From positions 62,001 to 126,000 of the forward strand of contig JAQCBT010000004.1 of NCBI GenBank assembly GCA_027621405.1: a DNA stretch of 64,000 bases, in the 5' to 3' direction. Positions 29,575-37,924 of the stretch are shown here, piece by piece (the first letter of the stretch is position 1; the number at the start of each line of letters is the position of its first letter). This DNA comes from Pseudomonadota bacterium. GTDB lineage: Bacteria; Pseudomonadota; Gammaproteobacteria; Pseudomonadales; Pseudohongiellaceae. A program made the translations under genes and the position numbers. Below the pieces are notes generated by a model that was not told the DNA's origin, did not search any database, and saw nothing but the letters and a program-made list of their open reading frames with translations.

Positions 29575-30486
29575 CTATTCCCTTGGCAGTTCGCGATTGC
29601 GCATCAACTCAATGATCGCCTGTATATGCTCGTCGGTCAGATGCATCTGTTTCTGCATCTGGCGAATCCTGGCAAGTTCCTTGTCTGTGATAATGCCGTC
29701 CTCCAGTGAAGTGGCGATCTCGGCCTCCAACATGAGCTTGCGACGGTCTATCTGGTTGGCGAAGGCGGTTGCGACAATACCGGTGAGCAAGGCCACGACG
29801 CACACGCCCATCAGCGCGGTAAACGCACCGATGATCTTGCCCAGACCTGTAATCGGCGCGACATCCCCGTAGCCGACTGTGGTCAGCGTGATCAATGACC
29901 ACCACATGGTCTCCGGAATAGAGGCAAAGTGCTCCGGTTGTACCCTGTTTTCTACGACGTACATAAGCGCCGACGAGGTAAACAAAGCCACGCAGAATAG
30001 ATAGACCGTCGCGCCGAAGGAGTTGGCCTCCTCGCGCACGGCAGACACCAGGTCTTCCAGGGCGGTCGAATAATGGGAAATCTTCAACAGGCGGAACAGG
30101 CGCAAAACGCGCAACCAGCGCAGATCGACATGTGACAGGAGCAGCGGCAGCAGTGAGGGCAAGATTGCAACCAGGTCGATAATGCCCGTGAAGCTGAATA
30201 TATAACCAAGCCGCCTGCCCGTCGCCGTCTGGAAGCGGCTGTCCTCACGCGCCGAGCTGGCCCAGATGCGCAACAGGTATTCGACCCCAAAGATGGTGAC
30301 AGAGAACAACTCGAACCACAGAAACTGCGTTTCGAAGCGCTGCCCCAGCGCAGCGATGGACTCCAGTGATACCGCTATAAGATTCAGCAGGATCAGCGTC
30401 GACAGAAAGCGGTCGCAGTAGATACCTATGCGGTCACCGTTGCTGCTCTTGTCCAGAATTTCCAGTGTGCGTTGCTTGCTTAACAT
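29575..30486 (-). CDS. Voltage-gated-type potassium channel / ion transporter
   Basis: A 303-residue six-helix channel. The voltage-sensor segment has regularly spaced arginines (LRWLRVLRLFRLLKI, about 120-135), and the pore carries the potassium selectivity filter TTVGYGD (about 205-211). A cytoplasmic C-terminus with charged helices (RRKLMLEAEIATSLEDG, then RQMQKQMHLTDEHIQ) probably forms a short coiled coil for tetramer assembly. The family sets membrane potential in bacteria; substrate specificity for K+ is from the filter. ATG 30486. Confidence 0.9.
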   Translation of the reverse strand: MLSKQRTLEILDKSSNGDRIGIYCDRFLSTLILLNLIAVSLESIAALGQRFETQFLWFELFSVTIFGVEYLLRIWASSAREDSRFQTATGRRLGYIFSFTGIIDLVAILPSLLPLLLSHVDLRWLRVLRLFRLLKISHYSTALEDLVSAVREEANSFGATVYLFCVALFTSSALMYVVENRVQPEHFASIPETMWWSLITLTTVGYGDVAPITGLGKIIGAFTALMGVCVVALLTGIVATAFANQIDRRKLMLEAEIATSLEDGIITDKELARIRQMQKQMHLTDEHIQAIIELMRNRELPRE

Positions 30487-31171
30487 GCCTTGGCAATCTC
30501 TGTGTTGCAGGGGTTATTGCGCATTAAACGATGCGATCTCCAAAATAATTGTATTACATGCAACATGGTGTGTAGGTTCCTGAACCTGCGTTTCACTGAC
30601 GAGGCTCATTGGCCTTTATCGAGCTTCGACGTTGTAATTGGCGCTCGGTTAAGAAAGCCACGCAGTATAGGGTATCTAATTTCGCTATCGCCAGTTTATT
30701 GACCAGATTTAACGATATAACGCGCTTTTTGTTTCTGTCGTCCGGGTACCAGCGCTTAAACACGACGAATACCGATAGCAAACGCTTGCAACATTCACAA
30801 CAAAAGCGATTAATGACTTATTATTCAAATAAAACGCTGGATTCAGGTCAGGGCGAAGACCGACCAGAGTGACAGGAGTTAGCTCAGCCTGCTAGCAGGC
30901 GAAGCGCTTGTAATGAGGAGCGAGAACTACATAGCTGAATACTTACGTCGGTAATAAGGATTTCGCCTCGCAGGACATCTGTTTCTTATCGCGCATGTTT
31001 GCCGACAAGGATTACTCGGGCTGTTTCACAGCAGGATGGAAGAACGATGCAGGCTGCCCAATTCCGGGCATGGGCAAGCCAGCGGATGGATACAAGCAGA
31101 CCGCGCCGCAACGACCAGAATTTACCCGCGTGCAGCAATCTGATACTGATTGCGCGCTACAGGGCGTCTCG
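30487..31171. other. Intergenic region, AT-rich in part, no gene seen
   Basis: About 680 bases upstream of the channel and downstream of the next gene on the same strand. The middle (30640-30860) is AT-rich. Several short frames exist, none with a signal peptide, known motif or good ribosome site; no tRNA or repeat was seen. Confidence 0.4.
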
Positions 31172-32122
31172 CTAGTCGGTTATGCCCAGCTCTGCCCTGA
31201 CTTCCACGACCCGCTCGCCACGCAGGCCACCCACCATGGAGTAGTTACCCTCGTGACAGGAGTACTCATAGATGTGGCCGCCCTCATCCAGGGTGAACGA
31301 CAACTCGCCCCGCCAGGGCTCGGTGTAATAGGTCGGGTCATCTACAGTGTATTCATAGAACAATTCATCGTGCCCGACCCGGGTGAAGCGTTCCGTGACG
31401 GTGGCATCGGCGCTGATCAGCATGGGCCGGTCGATGGTGGCACGGTCGGGCATGTCGCCGCGAAAGTGAGTGGTGGTGGCGACCAGGGTATCTCCCTCCC
31501 AGTAGCCCACGGAGTGGCCTTCCAGTGAACGCCAGGCGTCGGGCTTCTGCTGGCCATCGAGATGAATCACCCGGGCCAGGCCCATGTCTTCACTGATGAT
31601 GGCTACCTGGTCCGGCATCTGCACGAAGGCGTGGAACAGTTGGTACATAAAGGCGCGCATGGGCGGCGATCCCCAGCTCTCCAGGCAACGCTCCACCCCG
31701 GGTCGCTGTTCCGGGTGATCGAAACCGACGTCATCCTTGAAGTAGTGATGGGCAGCCTCTTCCAGTCCTCGTTCGTTGAATGGCATGCGCCCGTCTTCCG
31801 GGTAAACGATGACTGAACTGCGGTACTCACCTTTCACTTGAAACAGGGAAGGTGGACCAAAGCGTTCGATATCGGGGTCGGTGTTCTCCGGCGATCCCGC
31901 ACGCACCGCCTGCGCGAAACCAGCCGCCTCTTGCGGCGGCAGGACCAGGGGCAGGCCGGGAGGCCGTTCCAGCATGGTGTGGGTCACCGTGGTCCAGACA
32001 CCCTGAAAGTCAGGCTGTCCGTGTTCTGTGCGGGGAACCGTGTAATCGGTTGTCGACTGCGCCAGCAGCAGGGGCGAGACCAAGCTGGTGACGAGGAACA
32101 AGAGCAAGGATCGAACAGGCAT
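31172..32122 (-). CDS. Exported protein of unknown function
   Basis: From ATG 32122 the product is 316 residues with a signal peptide (MPVRSLLLFLVTSLVSPLLLAQS). The segment TEHGQPDFQGVWTTVTHTMLERP is the start of a family of exported proteins widespread in marine gammaproteobacteria, whose role is not known to me. Two later parts (WEGDTLVATTTHFRG, DRPMLISADATVTERFTR) resemble a lipocalin-like fold. An upstream start at 32185 has no signal peptide in its first 21 residues, and GGAGGG precedes ATG 32122. Confidence 0.65.
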   Translation of the reverse strand: MPVRSLLLFLVTSLVSPLLLAQSTTDYTVPRTEHGQPDFQGVWTTVTHTMLERPPGLPLVLPPQEAAGFAQAVRAGSPENTDPDIERFGPPSLFQVKGEYRSSVIVYPEDGRMPFNERGLEEAAHHYFKDDVGFDHPEQRPGVERCLESWGSPPMRAFMYQLFHAFVQMPDQVAIISEDMGLARVIHLDGQQKPDAWRSLEGHSVGYWEGDTLVATTTHFRGDMPDRATIDRPMLISADATVTERFTRVGHDELFYEYTVDDPTYYTEPWRGELSFTLDEGGHIYEYSCHEGNYSMVGGLRGERVVEVRAELGITD

Positions 32123-32234
32123 AACACCCTCCGTTGATGGAGACACGTTAACAGAATGCGCCCCAGTGTGCTGCCACAACTGCACGCTTCATAGTGTAGA
32201 AAGTCACAAAATGACTTCCTGCAGGCATCATTGC

Positions 32235-32534
32235 CTAGAACGTGGTGGAAGCCCTGCCGATATCACCATACACCACGCAGGGATCTTCCCCCCCATCCAG
32301 CGCCGCGATCCAGCCTTCCATGAGTACCCGCCGCGCTTCCTGCCGATCCGGGCGGCTGGACGAATCGTTCACCGCCTCCCGCGCAATATCGATCATCTCC
32401 TCCGCGGCCCGCCGACAGGTTCTGGCGTCCTCGGACTCGACAACCCTCGGTGCAGAATCTTCCGAGGAGCAGGCCGCAAGAATCACCGCAGCCAGAAGCA
32501 GCGCTGATATCGATCTGTTAATTGTAAATGGCAT
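32235..32534 (-). CDS. Small lipoprotein, unknown function
   Basis: From the ATG at 32534 the protein is 99 residues: a lipoprotein signal with lipobox (SALLLAAVILAAC), then an acidic helical part (SEDARTCRRAAEEMIDIAREAVNDSSS) and the C-terminal WIAALDGGEDPCVVYGDIG. Two cysteines in the mature part may pair. The long frame from 32762 is not real: 76 residues precede any signal peptide. GGGGGAGAGG stands before ATG 32534. Confidence 0.6.
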   Translation of the reverse strand: MPFTINRSISALLLAAVILAACSSEDSAPRVVESEDARTCRRAAEEMIDIAREAVNDSSSRPDRQEARRVLMEGWIAALDGGEDPCVVYGDIGRASTTF

Positions 32535-32571
32535 GGCCTCTCCCCCAAAGGGTCTGTTTGTTACGCACACC

Positions 32572-32973
32572 TCAGGCGAGCAGGCCGACCACCAGCAACG
32601 CTGACAAGGACAGCAGCGAGACGCCAAAACACACAGACCGCCATAGCCTGAGATCGAAATAGTAACAGCAGGCATAGGCCGCCCGCGCACCCACATAAGC
32701 CCAGGACAGGTAGCCTGTGTAGTCAGCATTGGCACCAGAGAACACACAAAACAGAACAACAACGATATAGATCGCGATGGTTTCGTTGATATTCGCCACC
32801 GCGCGAGTGGCGCGGAACAGGAAGTTGTCGTGGTTCGCCTCCACGGGGGTGCCCGGAACGTGCTTTGCGCGCAGTGCGCTGACGTCTACTACCAGCACCT
32901 GCAACAGGAGAAGCACAGCCAGTGCCGCCCAGGCATTGATGGTCAGTAGGTAATTGCCGAACAGTAGATCCAT
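32572..32973 (-). CDS. MAPEG family membrane protein
   Basis: A 133-residue membrane protein with four helices. Residues such as NHDNFLFRATRAVANINETIAIYIVVVLFCVFSG match the conserved helix-2 region of MAPEG proteins (N-x-x-E with a preceding R-A motif). Members bind glutathione or act on lipid peroxides; the exact activity is not visible. ATG 32973. Confidence 0.8.
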   Translation of the reverse strand: MDLLFGNYLLTINAWAALAVLLLLQVLVVDVSALRAKHVPGTPVEANHDNFLFRATRAVANINETIAIYIVVVLFCVFSGANADYTGYLSWAYVGARAAYACCYYFDLRLWRSVCFGVSLLSLSALLVVGLLA

Positions 32974-33034
32974 GTGTGGAGAGTGCTCTTGTTGATAGGA
33001 CTCGTGAGCTCCGGGTCCTGCATTGAATGGATTG

Positions 33035-33355
33035 TCAGACCGGTGTCGCGAGCTTCAACCCTATGATACCCACAATGATGACGCCGAGACTGATAATGCG
33101 ACCGGCATTCGCAGGCTCGCCTAACAAGACAATACCCAGAATCGCGGTGCCCACGGCGCCGACCCCTACCCATACCGCGTAGGCCGTTCCCATGGGCAGC
33201 GACTTCATGGCGATGCCAAGCAGCGCAATGCTTATCACCATGGCGCCTACCGTGCCGAGGGTTGGCCAGAGGCGGGTAAACCCGTCCGTGTACTTGAGCC
33301 CCACGGCCCAACCGATCTCGAAGATTCCGGCGAGGATTAGAATTGCCCAGTTCAT
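33035..33355 (-). CDS. gdx: SMR-family guanidinium exporter (SugE/Gdx type)
   Basis: A 106-residue four-helix drug/metabolite transporter. The start [32 protein letters not shown] and the segment [15 protein letters not shown] with E in FEIGW match SugE/Gdx, which exports guanidinium in exchange for protons; EmrE paralogues have a different first helix. Guanidine riboswitches often lie upstream of gdx, but none was found in the 130 bases before the start. ATG 33355. Confidence 0.85.
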   Translation of the reverse strand: MNWAILILAGIFEIGWAVGLKYTDGFTRLWPTLGTVGAMVISIALLGIAMKSLPMGTAYAVWVGVGAVGTAILGIVLLGEPANAGRIISLGVIIVGIIGLKLATPV

Positions 33356-33482
33356 GGCTACTCCTTGATGCTGAATGGGTCGGTTCGACTATGGAGCATT
33401 GTATGCAGAGAAAGTGCGCAGGCATATAGACCGAACCGAATGAGAGGTGGAGCACCAGCTCCATTCCCGATTCATCCGATAC

Positions 33483-33944
33483 CTATACGGCTCGTCTGAG
33501 GTTCACGAGCGCCACCCTGGCATTGGCCTCCCTGGCGGCCGATGCAATTTCCCGGGAGACCACAGTTTTACCAATGGGCGCGATGGATATTGCTGCCAGT
33601 TTTAGATGCTGGATGCCAAACGGTATGCCGATGATGGTCAGACACCAGAACAGCGCACAGCACAGATGACCCAGCGCCAGCCACCAGCCTGCGACGATGA
33701 ACCAGAAGACGTTGCCAAGCAGTCCCAGGCTACTGGTGCCGATATCACGGCGCAGGGTGAGCTCATAGCGATCAATGGCTTCATTACCAAAGGGGAAGAA
33801 GGACATGTCGGCGAGGACGAAGCAGGCCCTGGCCCAGGGGATGCCGACTATAGAGATGAAGGCGACAAAGCCGGCGATCCACCAGCCTATTCCGAGGAAG
33901 ATGCCGCCGAGGAGGAACCAGAGTAGATTGCCTATTAGTCTCAT
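33483..33944 (-). CDS. YccF domain membrane protein
   Basis: A 153-residue protein with two repeated units: MRLIGNLLWFLLGGIFLGIGWWIAGFVAFISIVGIPWARACF and a second one LLGNVFWFIVAGWWLALGHLCCALFWCLTIIGIPFGIQHLKLA. This is the YccF (DUF307) family, small inner-membrane proteins of unknown role. It ends just after the degenerate final attC site of the cassette array, so it marks the array's edge. Confidence 0.85.
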   Translation of the reverse strand: MRLIGNLLWFLLGGIFLGIGWWIAGFVAFISIVGIPWARACFVLADMSFFPFGNEAIDRYELTLRRDIGTSSLGLLGNVFWFIVAGWWLALGHLCCALFWCLTIIGIPFGIQHLKLAAISIAPIGKTVVSREIASAAREANARVALVNLRRAV

Positions 33945-33978
33945 GAGTGTTTAGGCCTGGATTGGTGTTCGAAGTGCT

Positions 33979-34042
33979 GCATCACGCTGTTGAATAATGG
34001 TCTCGGCGCAGCCGATCCTTGATTGATTGTTGCTTATGTGTC
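33979..34042 (-). other. attC-like site 3 (degenerate end of cassette array)
   Basis: On the minus strand the site begins GACACATAAGC, has a central hairpin TCGGC-TGC-GCCGA, and ends CATTATTCAACAGCG-TGATGC. Across its middle it lines up with attC 1 (shared CGGCTG.CGCCGAG and CCATTA blocks). The right core reads GTGATGC instead of GTTRRRY, so it is degenerate and probably the last site. Confidence 0.7.
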
Positions 34043-34081
34043 GATCGACTCCCAAAAGCAATTAGGTACTCTGTGAATTTG

Positions 34082-34339
34082 CTAATTCGCGTTCTTCCGA
34101 ACCAAAAAATAGCAAATGAACAGTAAGGAAAATATCGCTCCGTTGATTGTAAGCGCGAGCGCTATTGCGGATACACCAGCACTACTTCCCAAAATCTGCT
34201 GTGTAATTATTGCCCCAGGCGCAAGGACGGGTTTCAATAATTCAACGAGCGAGATACCTAAACCAAGAGGAGCGATCGCAAACAAGATCGTACCCAAGAT
34301 GAAACCAAAAACAATGGATTTCGAATAGATGCTGTCCAA
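34082..34339 (-). CDS. Cassette-borne small membrane protein
   Basis: An 85-residue protein with two hydrophobic segments (IVFGFILGTILFAIAPLGLGISLVELL and AGVSAIALALTINGAIFSLLFICYFLV). Family unknown. It occupies the third cassette of the array (about 33985-34437, 453 bases), its coding part lying between the attC-like sites at 34431 and 33979. AT-rich relative to the flanking chromosome, as cassette genes often are. Confidence 0.65.
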   Translation of the reverse strand: MDSIYSKSIVFGFILGTILFAIAPLGLGISLVELLKPVLAPGAIITQQILGSSAGVSAIALALTINGAIFSLLFICYFLVRKNAN

Positions 34340-34430
34340 GACTATAACTCCTTAAGTTTTAGTTGTTATCGTACTTAACTACCTAATGAGTTTTAAATTT
34401 CCCAATTCTTGGTTGCCTAATAGAACGAGA

Positions 34431-34500
34431 CACAAAACGCCCTAAATAATAGAGCGGGCCGCATAGCGGCCCGTCCTAATTGATTTGATTGTTATTGAGC
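34431..34500 (-). other. attC-like recombination site 2
   Basis: On the minus strand it begins GCTCAATAAC (which contains the brnA stop TAA) and ends GGGCG-TTTTGTG. The centre is a hairpin GGGCCGC-TAT-GCGGCCC. The left arm matches the reverse complement of the first bases of the brnTA cassette (TTGTTGAGC), as expected when a circular cassette's attC is rebuilt. Confidence 0.8.
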
Positions 34501-34719
34501 GGTCTCCTCAAGCCTTTCAGCCAGCCAGACTTTGATGATCGATTGTCTGGTAACTCCAAGGCGTGCCGCTTCTTTATCGAGAGAATCGATCATCCAAGTT
34601 GGAAAATCGACATTAACTCGTTTCTGTTCCTGATTCGGTTTCCTAATCTTGGATAGATCAAGAGAACTCGAAATATCTTTGCCAGAATCGAAGTCTGAAT
34701 CAAATTTTCTAGCTTTCAT
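34492..34719 (-). CDS. brnA: BrnA antitoxin of BrnT/BrnA pair
   Basis: A 75-residue antitoxin: an N-terminal toxin-binding part and a C-terminal ribbon-helix-helix (KRVNVDFPTWMIDSLDKEAARLGVTRQSIIKVWLAERLEE). It overlaps brnT by 11 bases (34709-34719), a coupling usual for this type II system. It neutralises BrnT and represses the shared promoter. Its stop codon lies in attC 2. Confidence 0.9.
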   Translation of the reverse strand: MKARKFDSDFDSGKDISSSLDLSKIRKPNQEQKRVNVDFPTWMIDSLDKEAARLGVTRQSIIKVWLAERLEETAQ

Positions 34720-34972
34720 AAATCTTCACTTCCTCGTCGCGAGATCGACGTACTGAAATAAGTCTTATGTTCTCGCCTCGATATGTAAGGACCGCAGACC
34801 AGTGCTTCTTGGATATCCGGCCAACTGCCAGGAATCTAGGCTCGTCTTCAGTCTTGGCCGGAACCACGATCAAGTCTGGGTCGAGCCACAAAAGCTGGGC
34901 TTCAACGAAGTCGATACCATGCTTTTTGAGGTTAGATGAGCTCTTTCTGGCATCATATTCGAACGAAAACAT
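34709..34972 (-). CDS. brnT: BrnT toxin (RelE-fold RNase)
   Basis: An 87-residue toxin with the BrnT pattern FEYDARKSSSNLKKHGIDFVEAQ and the C-terminal RLISVRRSRDEEVKIYE; R and the SRR segment are the likely RNase residues. It comes before the antitoxin, as in other brnTA loci. ATG 34972 has no ribosome site: the operator dyad reaches to the start, so it may be leaderless. Carried on cassette 2 (about 34438-35021, 584 bases). Confidence 0.9.
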   Translation of the reverse strand: MFSFEYDARKSSSNLKKHGIDFVEAQLLWLDPDLIVVPAKTEDEPRFLAVGRISKKHWSAVLTYRGENIRLISVRRSRDEEVKIYES

Positions 34973-34989
34973 GGTATAAAAAATATACC
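34973..34989. promoter_or_regulatory. Operator dyad upstream of brnT
   Basis: GGTATA-AAAAA-TATACC, a perfect 6-bp dyad with a 5-base centre directly before the brnT ATG. It overlaps likely -10 hexamers (TATATT on the minus strand), so BrnA binding here would block transcription. Confidence 0.6.
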
Positions 34990-35015
34990 TTTATTACACT
35001 GGCGTCAATAAAGCT

Positions 35016-35080
35016 CAACAACGCCCTGGCTAATGGGCTCGGCGCCAGCCGAGTCCTCGATTGAGCTGATGGTTATGTGT
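35016..35080 (-). other. attC-like recombination site 1
   Basis: On the minus strand it begins ACACATAACC and ends AGGGCG-TTGTTG. The central hairpin is CTCGGC-TGGC-GCCGAG. The left arm matches the reverse complement of TTATGTGT, the first bases of its own cassette at 35504, the strongest sign that this is a real cassette site. Closely similar to attC 3. Confidence 0.82.
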
Positions 35081-35083
35081 CGC

Positions 35084-35476
35084 TTACCGCCCATAAATCG
35101 ATATTGAAGTTAAGTCCTCGGAAATGTGTTCTACATAGGTATAGCGCCCGAGGACATTGCTGGGAGACTGCTCTATAAATCGCTCTCTTGCAGTATCGTT
35201 AACTGTTCTGATGTATCCAGATCCATCCACAGCTATGTAGGTTGTGTAGATGCCGGAATGAGTTACAGCTAATTGAATATTACCTCTGCTAGCCCAGAAA
35301 TAATTGTCGCCATCGCGAGTGATTCTTAGATCGATACTTAAGAATTCCGAGTATGTGGCTCTGTCTCCAAACTGATCGATTTCAACTACTTTCGATGGTG
35401 TGCCTTCGAGGACTAACTCCTGGCCAATTGATGGTAGAGCTATTAGTAGTGAGAGCCCGAGAAGAAGTACTTTCAT
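35084..35476 (-). CDS. Cassette-borne exported protein of unknown function
   Basis: From ATG 35476 (MKVLLLGLSLLIALPSIGQE) the product is 130 residues with a signal peptide, then a beta-rich mature part (RATYSEFLSIDLRITRDGDNYFWAS, YTTYIAVDGSGYIRTV). No family recognised. An upstream start at 35500 adds 8 residues; GAGGTAG sits before ATG 35476. It is the gene of cassette 1 (35022-35504), and its stop lies 4 bases from the left arm of attC 1. Confidence 0.65.
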   Translation of the reverse strand: MKVLLLGLSLLIALPSIGQELVLEGTPSKVVEIDQFGDRATYSEFLSIDLRITRDGDNYFWASRGNIQLAVTHSGIYTTYIAVDGSGYIRTVNDTARERFIEQSPSNVLGRYTYVEHISEDLTSISIYGR

Positions 35477-35497
35477 GTCTACCTCACTGAATATGCA

Positions 35498-35539
35498 CAC
35501 ATAACATTTAAATATGAAGCCGCCCTAGTAATTTGGCGG
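35498..35539 (-). other. Leading junction of cassette array
   Basis: The sequence on the minus strand reads AAATG-TTATGTGTGC at the start of cassette 1 (junction at 35504/35505). Upstream lies a small hairpin CCGCC/GGCGG (35520-35539) that may be the remnant of an attI or attC site. No integrase follows in the window. Confidence 0.5.
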
Positions 35540-35804
35540 GACTCTGTATCGAGTCTATCCCCCAGTATTTTGAATTGGAAACAGTTTTTGACCTTAAATC
35601 ACCAATAGATCCCATCTGCAAACCGAGCGTTCTCGAATTGCTTTAATATCGGGTTTTCCCGATTGTGAATTATGGGGTTTCCCCTGTTTGCGATGAGCAG
35701 GGTGCTAAGTGCTTGATATGGCCAGTTTTAGTCGAAACCAAATTGGAGAAAGCGAGCCTGCACGAAATGCGATTTGCTCTGGGTGTTTGGGGGGGTTGGT
35801 GAAA

Positions 35805-35881
35805 TGGTCGGAGTGAGAGGATTTGAACCTCCGGCCCCTGCCTCCCGAAGGCAGTGCTCTACCAGGCTGAGCTACACTCCG
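35805..35881 (-). tRNA. proK: tRNA-Pro (anticodon CGG)
   Basis: Minus-strand sequence starts CGGAGTGTAGCTCAGCCTGG and folds into a full cloverleaf: acceptor CGGAGTG/CACTCCG, anticodon stem CTGCC/GGCAG with loop TTCGGGA (anticodon CGG), T-arm GGTTCAAATCC. The CCA end is encoded (TGG at 35805-35807). Such tRNA genes are frequent insertion sites, but no att repeat of its 3' end was found nearby. Confidence 0.97.
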
Positions 35882-35982
35882 ACTGACTGGAATTTGTGGT
35901 GCGGATAGAATCTGAAGGTTGCAGAGCATATGGCTTGCCCTCATTTGAGAGCAAGCCATTTTTTATTTCCTGTTACTACTAC

Positions 35983-37632
35983 CTAGATCCGCGAACGGGT
36001 CAGCTGCACATCCGCATTGCGCCACAGTGAGTCGAACTGGCGCTTGGTGATGATGGCTTCCTGTTCCTTGCCCTGGGCTTCCTGGGCCTGGTACAGGCCG
36101 AAGGTTGACCAGCCGTTCTGCTGGTTCCATTGCAGGTCCTTCAGGTAAACCTCTTCCGCTTCCTCGGGGCGGCCTGCATCCAGCAGGGCGGCGCCCTGGT
36201 AGAGACGCATGGACTGGTTCCAGTCCGGTGGCTCGGTGTAGTTGAGGTTGTCCTGGAATTCCACGGCGTGGCCGTAGTGCATGATCGCGGCGTCGAGGTT
36301 GCCGTCTGCTTCCTCGATCTCACCCATGAGGGCATGCATGGCCAGGTTGAGTACGTGGGCAGCCGGTGTTGGGCCAACCCCTGATTCGTTGACGTCGGCG
36401 GCAGCGATCTGGTCGCGGATGTTTTGCAGTTCCGCACGGGCCGGATCCATGTGGCCCTTGGCCACGTGGGCGCTACCCATCACGTAACTCCACATGCCGG
36501 ACAGGTAAGGGTTGGTGGCTTTGGCCCGGTTGGCGGCGTTGTCGGCATGGATCTTGTCCCACTTGCCGAAGACCTTGTCGGTTACCCATTCATGGGCGAT
36601 GGTCTTGGCGCCACGACTGCCATTGGCGACATTGCGCGCCGCCGCTTCATAGGAAGCCGCGTAGTTGCCCTGCAGCATGTTGGCGTAGCGCACGAAGTCC
36701 AGTGCGTGAGGCTTGTGAATCTTGTGCGACAGCGGGTAGGTGCCGATCATGGGGAAGTTGGTGTCGCCCCAGATTTCGGCGAACTGGTCGTCCACGATCT
36801 GTGAACGCTCGTTGATGTCGATGGCCTTCTCGTATTCGCCGACTCGCAGGTAGATGTGGCCGGGCATGTGCACCATATGACCACTGATAGGCACAGTCGC
36901 CTCCAGCTTCTGGGCGGCGGGCATGGCCAGTTCGGGTTCGGATGACATCTCCATCAGGTGGATGTACAGATGGTTGGCGCCGGGGTGATCGTGCTCCAAG
37001 GTCATCGCCGTTTCCAGTGCCGCCTTGGCTTCCGCCGTGCCGGGCTTGGCGGAGCCATCCAGGTTCCAGTAATCCCAGCGGGTGGTGTTCATGTAGGCTT
37101 CGGCGAACACGGAATGGATATCGGCATCGTCGGGATACTTGACGGTCAGGTCACGCATGGCGTCCAGGTAGGCGAAGTCGCGCTCGCGGCTATCGGGGAT
37201 CGCGTCCTTGTTATAAAGAACGAACATGGCATTGATCATGTCGCGCTCTTTCTGGGTGCCGTTGTTGGCCAGCTCCAGAGCCGTGCGAATAGCTTGCAGG
37301 CCGGTGCCCTGTGGGTCATCCGGCAGGCCCTGGTAGCGGCTGTTGGGATTGGGTCCGATGGCGTGGGCCATACCCCAGTAAGGCATGGGGTGTTCCGGTG
37401 CCAGCCGGGATGCTTCCTGGTAGGAGGCGATGGACTCGGGGAAGTAGAAACTCCAGGCCATTCGCAGGCCCTGGTCGAAGAAAGCCTGGGCTTCTTCATT
37501 GTCTATGGAGGTGGGGTAACTGTAGGTTCCGCCACCTGGAATCATGATGGCCAGTGGCTCATCCTGGGCTTGTGTCGAGAGCGAAACTCCCAGAAACAGC
37601 GTTGCTGCACTCGCAACTAGCAACTTGCGCAT
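35983..37632 (-). CDS. Periplasmic TPR-repeat protein
   Basis: A 549-residue protein with a signal peptide (MRKLLVASAATLFLGVSLSTQAQ). The body is a series of helical TPR-like pairs: FFDQGLRMAWSFYFPESIASYQEASRLAPEHPMPYWGMA (about 50-90), further units near 290-330, and a C-terminal set around 470-520. A histidine-rich region HPGANHLYIHLME...GHMVHMPGHIYLRVGEY (about 240-290) could bind a metal. Proteins of this type are widespread in marine bacteria, without a proven role. A dyad GTGTCA-(11)-TGACAC lies at 37681-37703, about 50 bases before the start. Confidence 0.75.
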   Translation of the reverse strand: MRKLLVASAATLFLGVSLSTQAQDEPLAIMIPGGGTYSYPTSIDNEEAQAFFDQGLRMAWSFYFPESIASYQEASRLAPEHPMPYWGMAHAIGPNPNSRYQGLPDDPQGTGLQAIRTALELANNGTQKERDMINAMFVLYNKDAIPDSRERDFAYLDAMRDLTVKYPDDADIHSVFAEAYMNTTRWDYWNLDGSAKPGTAEAKAALETAMTLEHDHPGANHLYIHLMEMSSEPELAMPAAQKLEATVPISGHMVHMPGHIYLRVGEYEKAIDINERSQIVDDQFAEIWGDTNFPMIGTYPLSHKIHKPHALDFVRYANMLQGNYAASYEAAARNVANGSRGAKTIAHEWVTDKVFGKWDKIHADNAANRAKATNPYLSGMWSYVMGSAHVAKGHMDPARAELQNIRDQIAAADVNESGVGPTPAAHVLNLAMHALMGEIEEADGNLDAAIMHYGHAVEFQDNLNYTEPPDWNQSMRLYQGAALLDAGRPEEAEEVYLKDLQWNQQNGWSTFGLYQAQEAQGKEQEAIITKRQFDSLWRNADVQLTRSRI

Positions 37633-37856
37633 GTATCTCTCCTATTTTTCTGACGGGTAATCAGACTTCAGTCGATTGTAGTGTGTCACTGCAATGGAAT
37701 GACACTGGCTCCGAAGAACTGACCGTCCCGCGTTGAACCTTCATTCGATCTGGATGACTAAGAGGCAGTATACCCTCTAGCCATGAGCTAGAGTAGACAC
37801 GTGCTACCGCCGCCGCGCTCCAGGCGTTGCGTCAAGCTGCCATTACCTCTAACCTG

Positions 37857-37912
37857 AGTAAATAGGGACAGATTTATTTTTTCGTAAAAAAATAAATCTG
37901 TCCCTATTTACT
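37857..37912. repeat. Palindromic REP-like repeat, copy 2
   Basis: A 26-bp perfect inverted repeat around a 4-base centre (CGTA), with core GGGACAGATTTATTTTTT. It sits in the leader of the DsbA-like gene; the ribosome site GGGAG begins at its right edge. Confidence 0.9.
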
Positions 37913-37924
37913 GGGAGCGCATAG

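Noticed and set aside
30487..31171. Short open frames in the region upstream of the potassium channel
   Set aside because: None has a plausible start, signal peptide or motif, and several overlap the antisense of the downstream exported-protein gene.
32535..32762. N-terminal extension of the lipoprotein gene from 32762
   Set aside because: The extra 76 residues overlap the MAPEG gene on the same strand and would place the lipoprotein signal in the middle of the protein.
33356..33470. Possible guanidine riboswitch before gdx
   Set aside because: The leader has no pair of ACGR-loop hairpins or other known guanidine aptamer; only a small simple hairpin (33448-33463) is present.
35805..35881. 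Integration of an island at the tRNA-Pro gene
   Set aside because: No repeat of the tRNA 3' end was found on either side and no integrase gene is present; the neighbouring AT-rich genes are explained by the cassette array.
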